Assembly (NCBI GenBank): GCA_017305135.1
Contig: JAFKNA010000004.1
Span: forward strand, 310,001 to 374,000
Direction: 5' to 3'
DNA length: 64,000 nt
Source: Lysobacterales bacterium
GTDB lineage: Bacteria; Pseudomonadota; Gammaproteobacteria; Xanthomonadales; Rhodanobacteraceae
Positions 1-10,534 of this stretch are shown here, one piece after another. Positions within the stretch are counted from its first letter, which is position 1. The number at the start of each line of letters is the position of its first letter. The notes below the pieces were generated by a model. The model searched no databases. It worked only from the letters and a program-made list of their open reading frames with translations, and was not told the origin of the DNA. The translations under genes were made by a program, and so were the position numbers.

Positions 1-79
1 CGATTGCGTCGAGGTTGGCTGCGGTGCTGCCGCGGTCGGTTTCCTGCAGCAGCGCCACCTTGAGGGTTTTACGGGTCAT
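1..79 (-). CDS. aguB: N-carbamoylputrescine amidase, N-terminal fragment
   Basis: Only the first 26 codons are inside the window; the gene runs off the left edge. The start MTRKTLKVALLQETD followed by ANLDAI is the beta-strand/helix opening of the nitrilase (carbon-nitrogen hydrolase) superfamily, and it resembles Xanthomonas-type AguB. The enzyme hydrolyses N-carbamoylputrescine to putrescine, the step after agmatine deiminase. The agmatine deiminase gene lies on the same strand about 5.6 kb upstream (5697-6755), with the + strand mevalonate cluster between them. The family call is good; the exact substrate is inferred from that neighbour. No catalytic Glu/Lys/Cys residues are visible in the fragment. 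Confidence 0.6.
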   Translation of the reverse strand, partial: MTRKTLKVALLQETDRGSTAANLDAI

Positions 80-241
80 TGCGACATCATGGGGTGCATC
101 GGGACCGGCTAGCTTACCGCGTATCGGCATGGCCGCGCGGCCTTGCGGAGCAAAGCGCGGCGGCGGCGCGACTCGCCTGGCGGGATGCGGGCGGCCGGGT
201 CCCGCCTGCGCCGACGACACGAGGCAAGGCGCGCGCCCGCC

Positions 242-1303
242 ATGTACGCTACGCGGCTTCCGAACCGGCCGCCGACTCCCGTGAATCCCGACGGACATCC
301 CCATTCCGCCGTCGCCGAAGCGCACCCGAACATCGCCCTGGTCAAGTACTGGGGCAAGCGCGACGCGGCCTTGAACCTGCCGGTGGTGGGATCGCTCTCG
401 ATCACCCTGGACCGCCTGCGCACGCGCACGCGGGTCCGCTTCGTGCCGGAGAGCGGCGCCGACCAGGTGGTGCTGAATGGGCGGGCGAGCGAAGCCGAGG
501 CGCGGCGCGTGGGTGCCTGCCTCGATCTCCTGCGCGAAGCGGCGGGCATCGACTGGCGCGCCGAGGTCGCCAGCGGGAACGATTTCCCGACCGCGGCGGG
601 GCTGGCCTCGTCCGCCTCCGGGTTCGCGGCCCTGGTGTTGGCGGGCAGTGCCGCGCTCGGCCTCGATCTCCCGCCGTCCCGATTATCGGTGCTGGCGCGG
701 CGCGGCTCGGGTTCGGCGGCGCGCTCGATCTTTGGCGGCTTCGTCGAGTGGGCGCACGGCGAACGGGCCGACGGCAGCGATTCGCTGGCACGGCCGCTGC
801 TCGGCGCCGCGGAATGGCCGCTCGGGGTGGCGGTGGCGGTGACTTCGACGGCCGCCAAGGAGATCGGCTCCAGCGAGGGAATGGGCCGCACCGCCATGAC
901 CTCGCCGTACCAGCGCGCCTGGGTCGAGGGCCAGGAGGCCAACCTCGCCGAGGCACGCCGCGCGGTGCTGGCGCGGGATTTCGAGGCGCTGGCGGATATT
1001 TCCGAACACAGTTGCCTGAAGATGCATGCGCTGGCGCTCGCCGCGCGGCCCGGGCTCCTCTACTGGAATGGCGCCAGCGTCGAGTGCATGCATCGCCTGC
1101 GCGCGCTGCGCCGGAGCGGCGTGCCGGTGTTCTTCACCATCGATGCCGGCCCGCAGGTCAAGGCGGTCTGCCTGCCGGAGGCGCGGGCAGCGGTCGCGGC
1201 GGCGCTGCGCGAGGTGCGCGGCGTGCTCGAGGTGCTGGAGTGCGGGCTCGGCGAGGGCGCGCGGCTCATCGAGGATGGCGCGGCGGCGGACGCGGAGCGG
1301 TGA
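242..1303 (+). CDS. mvaD: Diphosphomevalonate decarboxylase
   Basis: A 353-residue GHMP-family enzyme that turns mevalonate 5-diphosphate into isopentenyl diphosphate, CO2 and phosphate using ATP. The N-terminal motif HPNIALVKYWGKRD is diagnostic of this decarboxylase; the phosphate-binding loop reads FPTAAGLASSASGFAAL; the late FTIDAGPQVKA segment carries the conserved Asp region. The ATG at 242 is chosen because the reading frame upstream of it is arginine-rich and unlike the family. It is the first gene of the mevalonate cluster, and its stop overlaps the GTG start of the phosphomevalonate kinase (GTGA), so translation is probably coupled. Cytosolic. Confidence 0.93.
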   Translation: MYATRLPNRPPTPVNPDGHPHSAVAEAHPNIALVKYWGKRDAALNLPVVGSLSITLDRLRTRTRVRFVPESGADQVVLNGRASEAEARRVGACLDLLREAAGIDWRAEVASGNDFPTAAGLASSASGFAALVLAGSAALGLDLPPSRLSVLARRGSGSAARSIFGGFVEWAHGERADGSDSLARPLLGAAEWPLGVAVAVTSTAAKEIGSSEGMGRTAMTSPYQRAWVEGQEANLAEARRAVLARDFEALADISEHSCLKMHALALAARPGLLYWNGASVECMHRLRALRRSGVPVFFTIDAGPQVKAVCLPEARAAVAAALREVRGVLEVLECGLGEGARLIEDGAAADAER

Positions 1304-2514
1304 TCGCGGTCGAAGCCAGCGCCCCGGGCAAGCTGGTGCTGCTCGGGGATTACGCGGTGCTGGAAGGCGCGCCGGCGCTGGGGGTGGCGATCGACCGGCG
1401 CGCGCGGGCACGCGTCGTGGCGACGGACGATGGCGTGGTCGGCATCGATGCGTCGGACCTGGGCGTCCTCGCGGCAACCGCACGGCTCGGCACTTCGGGG
1501 CTGGAATGGTCGTGCGAGGCGGATGTGTCGTCGCGGCTCAGCCTGGTCGAAAGCCTCTGCAACGGCCTCGCGGAACGGGGCTTGCTGGCGGCGGGCCAGG
1601 GTTTCCATATCGAACTCGACACCTCGGGATTCTTCACGAAGGTGGAGGGCGCGCGCCACAAGCTCGGCCTCGGTTCCAGCGCGGCGCTGACGGTTGCGCT
1701 CGCCTCGGCACTCGCGTGCGCCGGCGGACATGATGAGCGCGTAGCGGACCAGAAGCGCTGGCTGGGCGGGCTCCTGGAACTGCACCGCGCCTGGCAGGGC
1801 GGGCAGGGCAGCGGCGTCGACATCGCTGCCAGCCTCGCTGGCAGATTCATTCGCTTCGAGCCCGGCACCGGCCAGCACGGCTCCCGCGAGCGGGATGTCG
1901 CCTCGCATCCTTCAATGGATGCCCGCTTTCGCGGGCATGACGTCGGCGGGGTCGACCCGGGCGTTGCGATGAGGGCCATGCCGAACATCGAGCGGCTGGC
2001 GTGGCCACCGGCGGGTGCGAGCTGCCTGTTCCTCTGGTCGGGGCAATCGGTATCCACGGCGGGCCAACTGGATCGGCTGGCGGCATGGCGCGATGGTGAT
2101 CCGGCGGGATACGACCGCCACATGGGCGCGCTGTGCCGCCTGGCCGAACAGGCCGACCAGGTGCTGCAGCAGGACGCCGCGACATTCGTCGAACTGGTCG
2201 ATGCCTATTCGCGCGCCCTGGAGGATTTCGCGACCGCCAGCGGCATCGTGATCTTCACGGCCAGACAGCTGCGTGCGGCGCGGCTGGCGCGGGAACATGG
2301 CGCCGCCTACAAACCGTGCGGTGCCGGCGGCGACTTCGGCGTGCTGGTTGCCGACACACCGCGGCGACTCGACTCCGCGCGCCGCGCTATCATTGCCGAT
2401 TGTCCCGTCCCGGCCCTGTCCATCGACGCCACGGGATTGGTCCTCGACCCACCGTTCATCCCGACCGGTCCAGTCTTGCGCGAGGCACGCGCCGCGGACC
2501 CGCACCGCGCGTGA
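1300..2514 (+). CDS. Phosphomevalonate kinase with in-frame repeat insertion
   Basis: A 404-residue GHMP kinase that phosphorylates phosphomevalonate to mevalonate diphosphate. Seen: N-terminal ASAPGKLVLLGDYAVLEG, the glycine-rich loop KLGLGSSAALTVALA, QGSGVDIAASLAG, and the C-terminal CGAGGDFGVLV loop. The GTG start at 1300 overlaps the decarboxylase stop. Around residues 190-223 the protein holds a stretch unlike a kinase (ending SMDARFRGHD) that coincides with two palindromic DNA arms at 1882-1938. This looks like a repeat element that landed in the gene and kept the frame. The stretch falls between the SGVD helix and the following strand, so the fold may tolerate it. Whether the enzyme is still active cannot be told from sequence. 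Confidence 0.88.
   Translation: MIAVEASAPGKLVLLGDYAVLEGAPALGVAIDRRARARVVATDDGVVGIDASDLGVLAATARLGTSGLEWSCEADVSSRLSLVESLCNGLAERGLLAAGQGFHIELDTSGFFTKVEGARHKLGLGSSAALTVALASALACAGGHDERVADQKRWLGGLLELHRAWQGGQGSGVDIAASLAGRFIRFEPGTGQHGSRERDVASHPSMDARFRGHDVGGVDPGVAMRAMPNIERLAWPPAGASCLFLWSGQSVSTAGQLDRLAAWRDGDPAGYDRHMGALCRLAEQADQVLQQDAATFVELVDAYSRALEDFATASGIVIFTARQLRAARLAREHGAAYKPCGAGGDFGVLVADTPRRLDSARRAIIADCPVPALSIDATGLVLDPPFIPTGPVLREARAADPHRA
1882..1938. repeat. Palindromic repeat element inside phosphomevalonate kinase
   Basis: Two inverted repeats lie 23 bases apart: TCCCGC-GA-GCGGGA at 1882-1895 and ATGCCCGC-TTTC-GCGGGCAT at 1919-1938. The second, followed by GACG, matches the widespread proteobacterial intergenic repeat whose translation reads like DxRFRGxD. 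It is read through in frame within a coding sequence. No other copy was noticed in this window. Confidence 0.7.
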
Positions 2515-2569
2515 ACGTGCACCGCGACCCGCGGCCCGGCTGCGTTCGCACGCATGGAGATTTGGCGAA

Positions 2570-4858
<2,289 letters not shown>

Positions 4859-4871
4859 TCCGGGCGTGCCG

Positions 4872-5438
4872 ATGGAGCTGCGCCACGAGGTGGTCTCGTT
4901 CGACGACGAGCCGCTGGTGCTGGTCGATTCCGAGGACCGCGAGATCGGCTTCCTCGACAAGGGCGCGACGCACGATGGCGCCGGCGTCCTGCACCGCGCG
5001 TTCTCGCTGTTCGTGTTCAATTCACAAGGCGAACTGCTGCTGCAGCAGCGCGCGCCCGGTAAGCGCCTCTGGCCCGGCTTCTGGGCCAATACCTGCTGCA
5101 GCCACCCGCGCGGCGGCGAGCCGATCGGCGAGGCGATCCACCGCCGCCTCGCGGAGGAACTCGGCTTCGATTGCGAGCTGGAGTTCCTCTACAAGTTCGA
5201 ATACCACGCGCGCTACGGCGAGGAGGGCTCTGAACACGAGCTCTGCCACGTATTCGCCGGCGTCAGCGACGCGGTTCCGCACGTCAACGCGACCGAGATT
5301 TCGGCCCTTCGCCACGTCGCCCCGGAAGTGCTGGATGCGGAAATGGAGCAGTACCCCGAGCGCTTCACGCCTTGGCTGAAGCTCGAATGGCAGCGCCTGC
5401 GCAGCGATCATCCGGAGCTGTTCGCGCCCCGCCCCTAG
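4872..5438 (+). CDS. idi: Type 1 isopentenyl-diphosphate isomerase (Nudix)
   Basis: A 188-residue Nudix-fold isomerase that interconverts IPP and DMAPP, needed because the mevalonate route makes only IPP. Seen: HRAFSLFVFNSQGELLLQQR, WPGFWANTCCSHPRGGE with the catalytic Cys and metal-binding His, AIHRRLAEELG (Nudix helix), and the downstream YHARYGEEGSEHELCHVF acidic region. ATG 4872 lies 13 bases after the fusion gene stop; a TTG at 4848 overlapping that stop is a possible alternative. Last gene of the mevalonate cluster. Confidence 0.93.
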   Translation: MELRHEVVSFDDEPLVLVDSEDREIGFLDKGATHDGAGVLHRAFSLFVFNSQGELLLQQRAPGKRLWPGFWANTCCSHPRGGEPIGEAIHRRLAEELGFDCELEFLYKFEYHARYGEEGSEHELCHVFAGVSDAVPHVNATEISALRHVAPEVLDAEMEQYPERFTPWLKLEWQRLRSDHPELFAPRP

Positions 5439-5640
5439 CAGCCCGCGTGCAGGCGACTCGACGTCACGGTCGGGCACGGCATCGGTCGCGACCAAGGTCG
5501 CTCCTACAAGGCACCGCCTCGTTGTAGGAGCCCGCGTGCGGGCGATCGGCGGCACGGAAGTGCGCGACCTTGTCGCCCCCAGCGTGGGCTCCTACAAAAT
5601 CACGCAACGCCGTAGGAGCGCACCCTGTGCGCGACCACCG
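5438..5640. repeat. Cluster of GTAGGAGC-type REP elements
   Basis: The gap between the convergent idi and agmatine deiminase genes holds about five copies of a REP-like unit in alternating orientation, with GTAGGAGC or GCTCCTAC ends and a GC-rich stem. They lie at roughly 5438-5457 (partial), 5485-5509, 5522-5546, 5570-5597 and 5611-5636. This arrangement resembles BIME clusters. Such elements are common in Xanthomonadales and Pseudomonas and can act as transcription barriers. Further single copies are at 46092 and 49049. No gene was found in this 258-base gap. Confidence 0.8.
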
Positions 5641-5696
5641 TGGCAGCGAGGCACGGGACTGCAGGAACCGGTGTGCTGGCGACCAGTGCTCAGCCG

Positions 5697-6755
5697 TCAG
5701 CCCTCGCGCCTCACTACGCCCGCCGGCAACTGCATCGTCAGGCAGTGCACGCTGCCGTTCTGCCAGATGAGGTCGCGGGCGTCGACCTGCACGATCTCGC
5801 GGCCGGGATGGGCCGCGGCGATGACCGCGGCGGCCTCGGCGTCGGCGGGATCGCCGTAGGCGGGCATCACCACGCCGCCGTTGAGGACGAGGTAATTGGC
5901 GTACGACGCGGCGAGCCGGCGGCCCTCGTCGATGACCGGCCTGGCCCAGGGCAACGCGTGCAGCCGGTACGGGAATCCGGCCGCGTTGCGCAGCGCCAGG
6001 AGCTCCTCGCACATCAGGGCGAGCTCCGCGTAATGCGGATCGCCCGGATCGTCGCAGGCCTGGTAGACGATGGCGTCGCCCGGTGCGAAGCGGGCGAGGG
6101 TGTCGATGTGGGCGTCGGTGTCGTCGCCCTGCAGGTAGCCATGTTCCAGCCACAGCACGCGAGTGGCCGCGAGCGATTCCATGAGCTGCGCGGACATCTC
6201 GTCGCGGCTCATGTGCGGATGGCGCTGCGCGAGGCAGCGCCAGGTGGTGAGCAGGCTGCCGTGGCCATCGGATTCGATGGCGCCGCCTTCGAGCGCCCAG
6301 TCGACGCGCTGGTGGCCGGCGTCCTGGAACAGCTCCCGCGTGATCAGGTTCTCGACGAGACGGTCGTCGCGCCCGGCCTCGAACTTGCCGCCCCAGCCGG
6401 TGAAGCGGAAATCGAGCAGGCGGAAGCGGTCGCCGTCGCGCAGCGTGATCGGTCCTGAATCACGCAGCCAGGTGTCGTCGTAGGCGGCTTCGATGAAGCG
6501 CACCCGGCCCGCGTCCACGTCGCCATCTGTGAGCAGGGTGGTCGCACGATCGCGCACCTCGGCATCGGCCACGATCACCAGCAGCGGCTGGAAGCGGGTG
6601 ATGGCCGCGGCCAGCGCGACATACGCGGTCTCGATCCGGGCGAGGCGCGGACCCCAGTCGGTCTCCGCATGCGGCCAGGCGACCAGGATCGCGTCCTGCC
6701 GCTCCCACTCGGCGGGCAGCCGCCAGCCGACCCTTGCCGGCTCGCCTCCGCTCAT
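5697..6755 (-). CDS. aguA: Agmatine deiminase
   Basis: A 352-residue guanidino-group-modifying enzyme converting agmatine to N-carbamoylputrescine and ammonia in putrescine synthesis. Seen: PAEWERQDAILVAWPH near the N-terminus, DDTWLRDSGPI, the LEGGAIESDG loop, HIDTLARF, and the C-terminal NGSVHCLTMQ segment carrying the catalytic Cys near residue 338. Its start overlaps the stop of the upstream small exported protein gene (ATGA). The expected partner aguB lies beyond the mevalonate cluster at the left edge, which suggests the polyamine operon was split. Confidence 0.92.
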   Translation of the reverse strand: MSGGEPARVGWRLPAEWERQDAILVAWPHAETDWGPRLARIETAYVALAAAITRFQPLLVIVADAEVRDRATTLLTDGDVDAGRVRFIEAAYDDTWLRDSGPITLRDGDRFRLLDFRFTGWGGKFEAGRDDRLVENLITRELFQDAGHQRVDWALEGGAIESDGHGSLLTTWRCLAQRHPHMSRDEMSAQLMESLAATRVLWLEHGYLQGDDTDAHIDTLARFAPGDAIVYQACDDPGDPHYAELALMCEELLALRNAAGFPYRLHALPWARPVIDEGRRLAASYANYLVLNGGVVMPAYGDPADAEAAAVIAAAHPGREIVQVDARDLIWQNGSVHCLTMQLPAGVVRREG

Positions 6756-7075
6756 GCGCCCGGCACGCTCAACGCCGCCGCATCGGGCACGCTGTGGATG
6801 ACCCGGTTGCGCTCGAAATAGACGGTGAAGCCGGCATAGCGCCAGCGATTGATCGGCGGATGGCGCGGCGCATCGCCGCCAGCGGTGGGGAGCTTTTCGA
6901 CGGGCGTGCCGAAGCGCTGTTCCACCTGAGCCATGCTGAGGCCGCGCGAGGGCAGGGCGCCCGTGGCGACGTAGCCCGCTTCGGGGCGCGCAAGGGTTTC
7001 CGCGGACGCGCCGGGAACGGCCAGGGCGATGCAGGACAGGACAAGCGACGCGGTGACGACGTACCTGAAGTACAT
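6752..7075 (-). CDS. Small exported protein, BamE/SmpA-like fold possible
   Basis: A 107-residue protein with a clear signal peptide (MYFRYVVTASLVLSCIALA, cleavage probably after PGASA). The mature part has GLSMAQVEQRFGTPVEK, a helix resembling the start of BamE/SmpA-like domains, and then NRWRYAGFTVYFERNRVIHSV. I do not recognise a specific function. It overlaps the agmatine deiminase start by four bases and is transcribed with it. Periplasmic location is inferred from the signal peptide; no lipobox Cys was seen. Confidence 0.7.
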   Translation of the reverse strand: MYFRYVVTASLVLSCIALAVPGASAETLARPEAGYVATGALPSRGLSMAQVEQRFGTPVEKLPTAGGDAPRHPPINRWRYAGFTVYFERNRVIHSVPDAAALSVPGA

Positions 7076-7113
7076 GATCCAACTCCTTGACCAGAGGATG
7101 GTTCGTTGGTGAT

Positions 7114-7136
7114 GGCCGCCAACGGCTGGCCTTTTT
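7114..7136 (+). terminator. Terminator-like hairpin with T run, + strand
   Basis: A GGCCGCC / GGC-T-GGCC stem with an AAC loop is directly followed by TTTTT. It has the form of an intrinsic terminator on the + strand, but the nearest + strand gene upstream ends at 5438, so its role is unclear. Confidence 0.3.
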
Positions 7137-7231
7137 AGCAGAGTCTCCCGAAGCGTTCCATGAAGTGCCCTGCAATGCGCCACCGACCCTGCCCGGAGCA
7201 GTGAGCCTTCCAATTCCGTGGCCCGGAAATG

Positions 7232-7259
7232 CGAAAGGACCGCCTTCGCGGTCCTTTCG
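7232..7259 (-). terminator. Intrinsic terminator after rpmJ
   Basis: A perfect 12-base stem (CGAAAGGACCGC paired with GCGGTCCTTTCG) with a four-base loop sits 25 bases downstream of the L36 stop. The base of the stem carries the T-rich part; the trailing T run is short. Confidence 0.6.
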
Positions 7260-7284
7260 TCAGCACTGCCGGAACTGGCAAGCC

Positions 7285-7410
7285 TCAGCGCTGGCGCGCC
7301 TTGAAACGCGGATTGCTCTTGCAGATCACGAACACCTTGCCACGGCGACGCACGACCTTGCAGTCGCGATGGCGCGTCTTGGCGGACTTGAGGGACGACA
7401 GGACTTTCAT
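7285..7410 (-). CDS. rpmJ: 50S ribosomal protein L36, zinc-independent paralogue
   Basis: A 41-residue type B L36 ([20 protein letters not shown] ... [15 protein letters not shown]). The zinc-binding form has four ligands (three Cys and one His); here only two Cys remain and the first Cys position is replaced, so this is the C-minus form thought to serve under zinc limitation. It is a single-gene unit with a hairpin terminator just downstream and is divergent from the Rieske oxidoreductase gene. No Zur-like box was recognised upstream. Confidence 0.9.
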
Positions 7411-7587
7411 GGGGCGCCTCGCAACGGGATAAATGGGCGGAAAGCCGGCAAGTGTATTGGGAATCGCGGTTCGATGCAAAGCCGATGGGGGCAGCAGGCA
7501 TGGTTCTGCCGCGTTCACGCATGCCGGCGCACGATGACGCGGCTGATGCGCGCGCGTCGTGGCGCGCGCCAGCATCAGGAGGGGATC

Positions 7588-9144
7588 ATGGGTGAAGTCG
7601 AACCGGAGCACCAGGGGCCGGATCTCGAGGCCGGCATCGACATCGCGGAACTCCCCGATGGAGCGATGCTGCGTGGCCACGTCGGCGACGAGCCGGTCAT
7701 GCTGGTCCGGCGTGGCGACGACTGGTTTGCGCTCGGCGCCAAGTGCACGCATTACGGCGGGCCGCTGGACGAGGGCATCCTGGTCGGCGACACGGTGCGC
7801 TGCCCGTGGCACCACGCCTGCTTCAGCCTCGGCACCGGGGCGGCGCTGAAGGCGCCGGCGCTGCAGGACCTGCCCTGCTACACGGTCGAGCGGCGTGGCG
7901 ACCGCATTCATGTCGGCGCACGACGCGAGCCCGCACGGGTCGGTGCGCCGCCGCCGCGCGCCATCGTGCATCCGCGCAGCGTGCTCATCGTCGGAGGGGG
8001 CGCCGCCGGCAACGCCGCGGCCGAGATGCTGCGCCGCGAGGGCTTCGCCGGCGCGATCACGCTGTTAAGTGCCGACGCGGACCTGCCCTGCGACCGTCCC
8101 AACCTGTCGAAGAACTACCTGGCCGGCACGGCGGAGGAGGACTGGATCCCGCTGCACCCGGCCGGGTTCTACCGCGAGAAGAACATCGAGGTGCACCTGG
8201 ACACGCGGGTGGCCAGCCTCGATCCGCGCTCGCGCAGCGTGGCCACCGTGGAGGGCACCCGCTTCGATGCGGATGCGCTGCTGCTCGCCACCGGGGCCGA
8301 GCCGATCCGGCTGGAGGTGCCCGGCGCGGATCTGCCGCACGTGCGCTGTCTCCGCAGCCAGGCCGACGCCACGGCGCTGGTCGAACGGATACGAAACGCG
8401 CGCCGGGCCGTCGTCATCGGCGCCAGCTTCATCGGGCTGGAAGTCGCGTCCTCGCTGCGCCAGCGCGGGCTGGAGGTGCACGTCGTCGGCCGCGAGACGG
8501 TACTGATGGAGAAGGTGCTCGGCGCCGAGGTCGGCGATTACCTGCGCACGATCCACGAGGGAAAGGGCGTCAGCTTCCATCTCGGCACCACCGCGAGCGC
8601 GATCGACACCGACCATGTGACGCTTGCCAATGGCGAAACGCTCGCCGCCGATCTGGTCGTCGTCGGCATCGGCGTGAAGCCGCGGCTGGCGCTCGCCGAG
8701 GGGGCGGAGCTTGCGCTCGATCGCGGGGTCAGGGTGGACGAGTTCCTCCAGACCAGCGCGCCGGGAGTGTTCGCCGCGGGCGACATCGCGCGCTGGCCCG
8801 ATCCGCTGACCGGCGAGGCCATCCGTGTCGAGCACTGGGTCGTGGCCGAGCGCATGGGGCAGGCGGCGGCGCGCAACATGCTGGGCTTTCGCCAGCCCTT
8901 CCGCGACGTGCCTTTCTTCTGGACCGAGCAGCACGATTTCGCGCTCGCGTACGTGGGCCATGCGGCGGGCTTCGACGAGGTCCGCATCGATGGCAGCCTC
9001 GCGCAACGCGACTGCACGATCACCTATCGCAAGGCCGGTCGCAAGCTGGCGGTGGCGGTGGTCGGGCGCGACCATGAGGGCCTGGTGGAGGAACTCGGTT
9101 TCGAGCGCCTGCACCAGCCCGAGAACGCCTACACCCTGGAGTAG
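7588..9144 (+). CDS. Rieske-FAD pyridine nucleotide-disulfide oxidoreductase
   Basis: A 518-residue two-part redox protein. Residues 15-110 form a Rieske [2Fe-2S] domain with CTHYGGPL (Cys53, His55) and CPWHHACFS (Cys72, His75). From about 130 there is an FAD/NAD(P) reductase: [17 protein letters not shown] binds [27 protein letters not shown] binds NAD, and [10 protein letters not shown] is the second FAD motif. This is the layout of AIFM3/ferredoxin-reductase-like proteins that pass electrons from NAD(P)H to a ferredoxin or oxygenase. AGGAGGGG four bases ahead of ATG 7588 sets the start. The partner is unknown; the DUF488 gene follows by two bases. No membrane segment was seen. Confidence 0.88.
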   Translation: MGEVEPEHQGPDLEAGIDIAELPDGAMLRGHVGDEPVMLVRRGDDWFALGAKCTHYGGPLDEGILVGDTVRCPWHHACFSLGTGAALKAPALQDLPCYTVERRGDRIHVGARREPARVGAPPPRAIVHPRSVLIVGGGAAGNAAAEMLRREGFAGAITLLSADADLPCDRPNLSKNYLAGTAEEDWIPLHPAGFYREKNIEVHLDTRVASLDPRSRSVATVEGTRFDADALLLATGAEPIRLEVPGADLPHVRCLRSQADATALVERIRNARRAVVIGASFIGLEVASSLRQRGLEVHVVGRETVLMEKVLGAEVGDYLRTIHEGKGVSFHLGTTASAIDTDHVTLANGETLAADLVVVGIGVKPRLALAEGAELALDRGVRVDEFLQTSAPGVFAAGDIARWPDPLTGEAIRVEHWVVAERMGQAAARNMLGFRQPFRDVPFFWTEQHDFALAYVGHAAGFDEVRIDGSLAQRDCTITYRKAGRKLAVAVVGRDHEGLVEELGFERLHQPENAYTLE

Positions 9145-9146
9145 CC

Positions 9147-9515
9147 ATGTCGCGCAAGGCACGCGCTCCGGACATCCGCCTCAAGCGCGCCTACGAGGCG
9201 CCGGCCGGGGACGATGGCACGCGCGTGCTGATCGACCGCCTGTGGCCGCGCGGCGTCAGCAAGGCCGATGCGGCGCTGGACCTGTGGCTGAAGGACGTTG
9301 CGCCGAGCGCGGAGCTTCGCACGTGGTTCGGCCATGATCCCGCGCGCTTCGCCGAGTTCCGCGAACGCTACACGGCGGAGCTGCGGGCCAACCCGGAGCC
9401 GCTGCAGAAGCTGCGGGACATCGCGAAGGAAGGGCGCCTCACCCTGGTCTACTCCGCACGCGACAGCGAACACAACGACGCCGTGGTGCTGCACGAACTC
9501 CTCGGCGGGACCTGA
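9147..9515 (+). CDS. DUF488 family protein
   Basis: A 122-residue cytosolic protein with the DUF488 signature: IRLKRAYEAP near the start, RVLIDRLWPRGVSK, LWLKDVAPS, LRTWFGHDP, F..FRERYTAEL, and TLVYSARDSEHNDAVVL near the C-terminus. The biochemical role of the family is not established. It sits two bases after the Rieske-FAD gene and is almost certainly cotranscribed with it. Confidence 0.9.
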   Translation: MSRKARAPDIRLKRAYEAPAGDDGTRVLIDRLWPRGVSKADAALDLWLKDVAPSAELRTWFGHDPARFAEFRERYTAELRANPEPLQKLRDIAKEGRLTLVYSARDSEHNDAVVLHELLGGT

Positions 9516-9590
9516 GTGGGCGCGCGCTTCCCGGGAGGGCCGGACCCCCGGGCCGGCCGCTTCTACGTTGCGCAGAGCACTCCGGTCTGT

Positions 9591-10067
9591 TCATCCGCCC
9601 ACCGGGCGCTTCCAGAGCCGCTCATCGAAGGCGAAGGCTTCGGCCGACGCGACGCGAAGCCCGCCAAACGCCGGATGTGCCCCGTTGAGCAGCAGGTTGC
9701 ACTCGAATGGAACGACGGCGGAAGGCACCGAAAGCACCAGTGCGCGGGCCTCGTTCACCCAGGCCGACCCTTGGGCCTGCGCCGCCGGGCAACCGCCGGG
9801 GACATTCCAGTGTGCGGGCAGGTCGGCGTCGTCCCAGTGCTCCATCCCGGCGTCGTCCGGGATCAGGATCTGCAAGGCCACGTGCCGCGCGTGGCGCTGG
9901 TACGGTTGCAGGTGCACGAAGGTTTCCAGCGCAGCGAGCGACAACGTGGCCGAGACGTAGAGCATCGGCGTACCGGCGAGATGCCAGCGGCCCGACACCA
10001 TCAGGCTGCCCGCGAAGGACAGGGGATGGGCGGCGTAGCGGGTCTTGATGATCCGCCAGGCGATCAA
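9591..10067 (-). CDS. RES-domain toxin
   Basis: A 158-residue RES domain protein (Arg near the N-terminus in AWRIIKTRYAAHPLSFAGS, then GRWHLAGTPMLYVSATLSLAALE, which carries a conserved Glu, and a Ser in the final third). RES toxins act on NAD+, depleting the cell pool. Its start overlaps the stop of the upstream antitoxin gene by four bases, the standard antitoxin-first order. In the sequence: family motifs and gene order. Inferred: toxicity and NAD+ as target, from the characterised family. Confidence 0.85.
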   Translation of the reverse strand: MIAWRIIKTRYAAHPLSFAGSLMVSGRWHLAGTPMLYVSATLSLAALETFVHLQPYQRHARHVALQILIPDDAGMEHWDDADLPAHWNVPGGCPAAQAQGSAWVNEARALVLSVPSAVVPFECNLLLNGAHPAFGGLRVASAEAFAFDERLWKRPVGG

Positions 10068-10519
10068 ACGTAGATCCCGTGCTCGATCCTGAGCAGGAGT
10101 TCCTCGACCTCGCGCGCCCCGAATTCACTGGCGACCAGGTCCATCGGCACCTTGCCGGCGAGGCCGGGTTGTGGCGCGCCGAGCCAGGCGAGCCCGTCGC
10201 CGTCGTCCTCCAGCACGAAGGCGGCCAGGGCCACGATGCGGGCGATGCGCAGGGCACGCTCGGCGATGCTCCGATCCACGTTGGCGGAGTCTTCCGCGCG
10301 CCGGGCGAGGGTACGTTCGCTCACGTCGATGGTGGCGGCGAACGCCGGCCGGTTCTGGGCCATGCGCTTGCGGAAGATTTCCAGGCCGCGCCAGGTGAGC
10401 TGTCCCGCCGTCACTTCAGCCGCTTCGCGCGCGGTCGAACCCTTCCTGCCGCGCAGGCCGAGGAGGTGCAGGGCATCGCGGTTGAGTTCGTGGATCGGGA
10501 GGGGCAGGGCTGCATGCAT
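10064..10519 (-). CDS. Xre/MbcA/ParS-type antitoxin
   Basis: A 151-residue antitoxin of the Xre-RES type: an N-terminal helical region (residues 25-95) with DVSERTLARR as the recognition-like segment, then the C-terminal MbcA/ParS/Xre toxin-binding domain (ALRIARIVALAAFVLEDD, AWLGAPQPGLAGKVPMDLVASEFGAREVEELL). ATG 10519 is chosen from several possible starts because it removes a non-conserved tail that would run into the neighbouring gene. A perfect inverted repeat 16-31 bases upstream is the likely autoregulatory operator. Neutralises the RES toxin encoded next to it. Confidence 0.85.
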   Translation of the reverse strand: MHAALPLPIHELNRDALHLLGLRGRKGSTAREAAEVTAGQLTWRGLEIFRKRMAQNRPAFAATIDVSERTLARRAEDSANVDRSIAERALRIARIVALAAFVLEDDGDGLAWLGAPQPGLAGKVPMDLVASEFGAREVEELLLRIEHGIYV

Positions 10520-10534
10520 GATGGCATGATTGTA

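Noticed and set aside
79-1299. Upstream extension of the phosphomevalonate kinase frame
   Set aside because: It overlaps the decarboxylase completely and is low-complexity Arg/Gly; the GTG at 1300 is the natural start.
1882-1895. Possible terminator in the phosphomevalonate kinase gene
   Set aside because: No T run follows and the reading frame continues with conserved kinase motifs.
5438-5640. Possible CRISPR array
   Set aside because: Units alternate in orientation and have no uniform spacers; they are REP elements.
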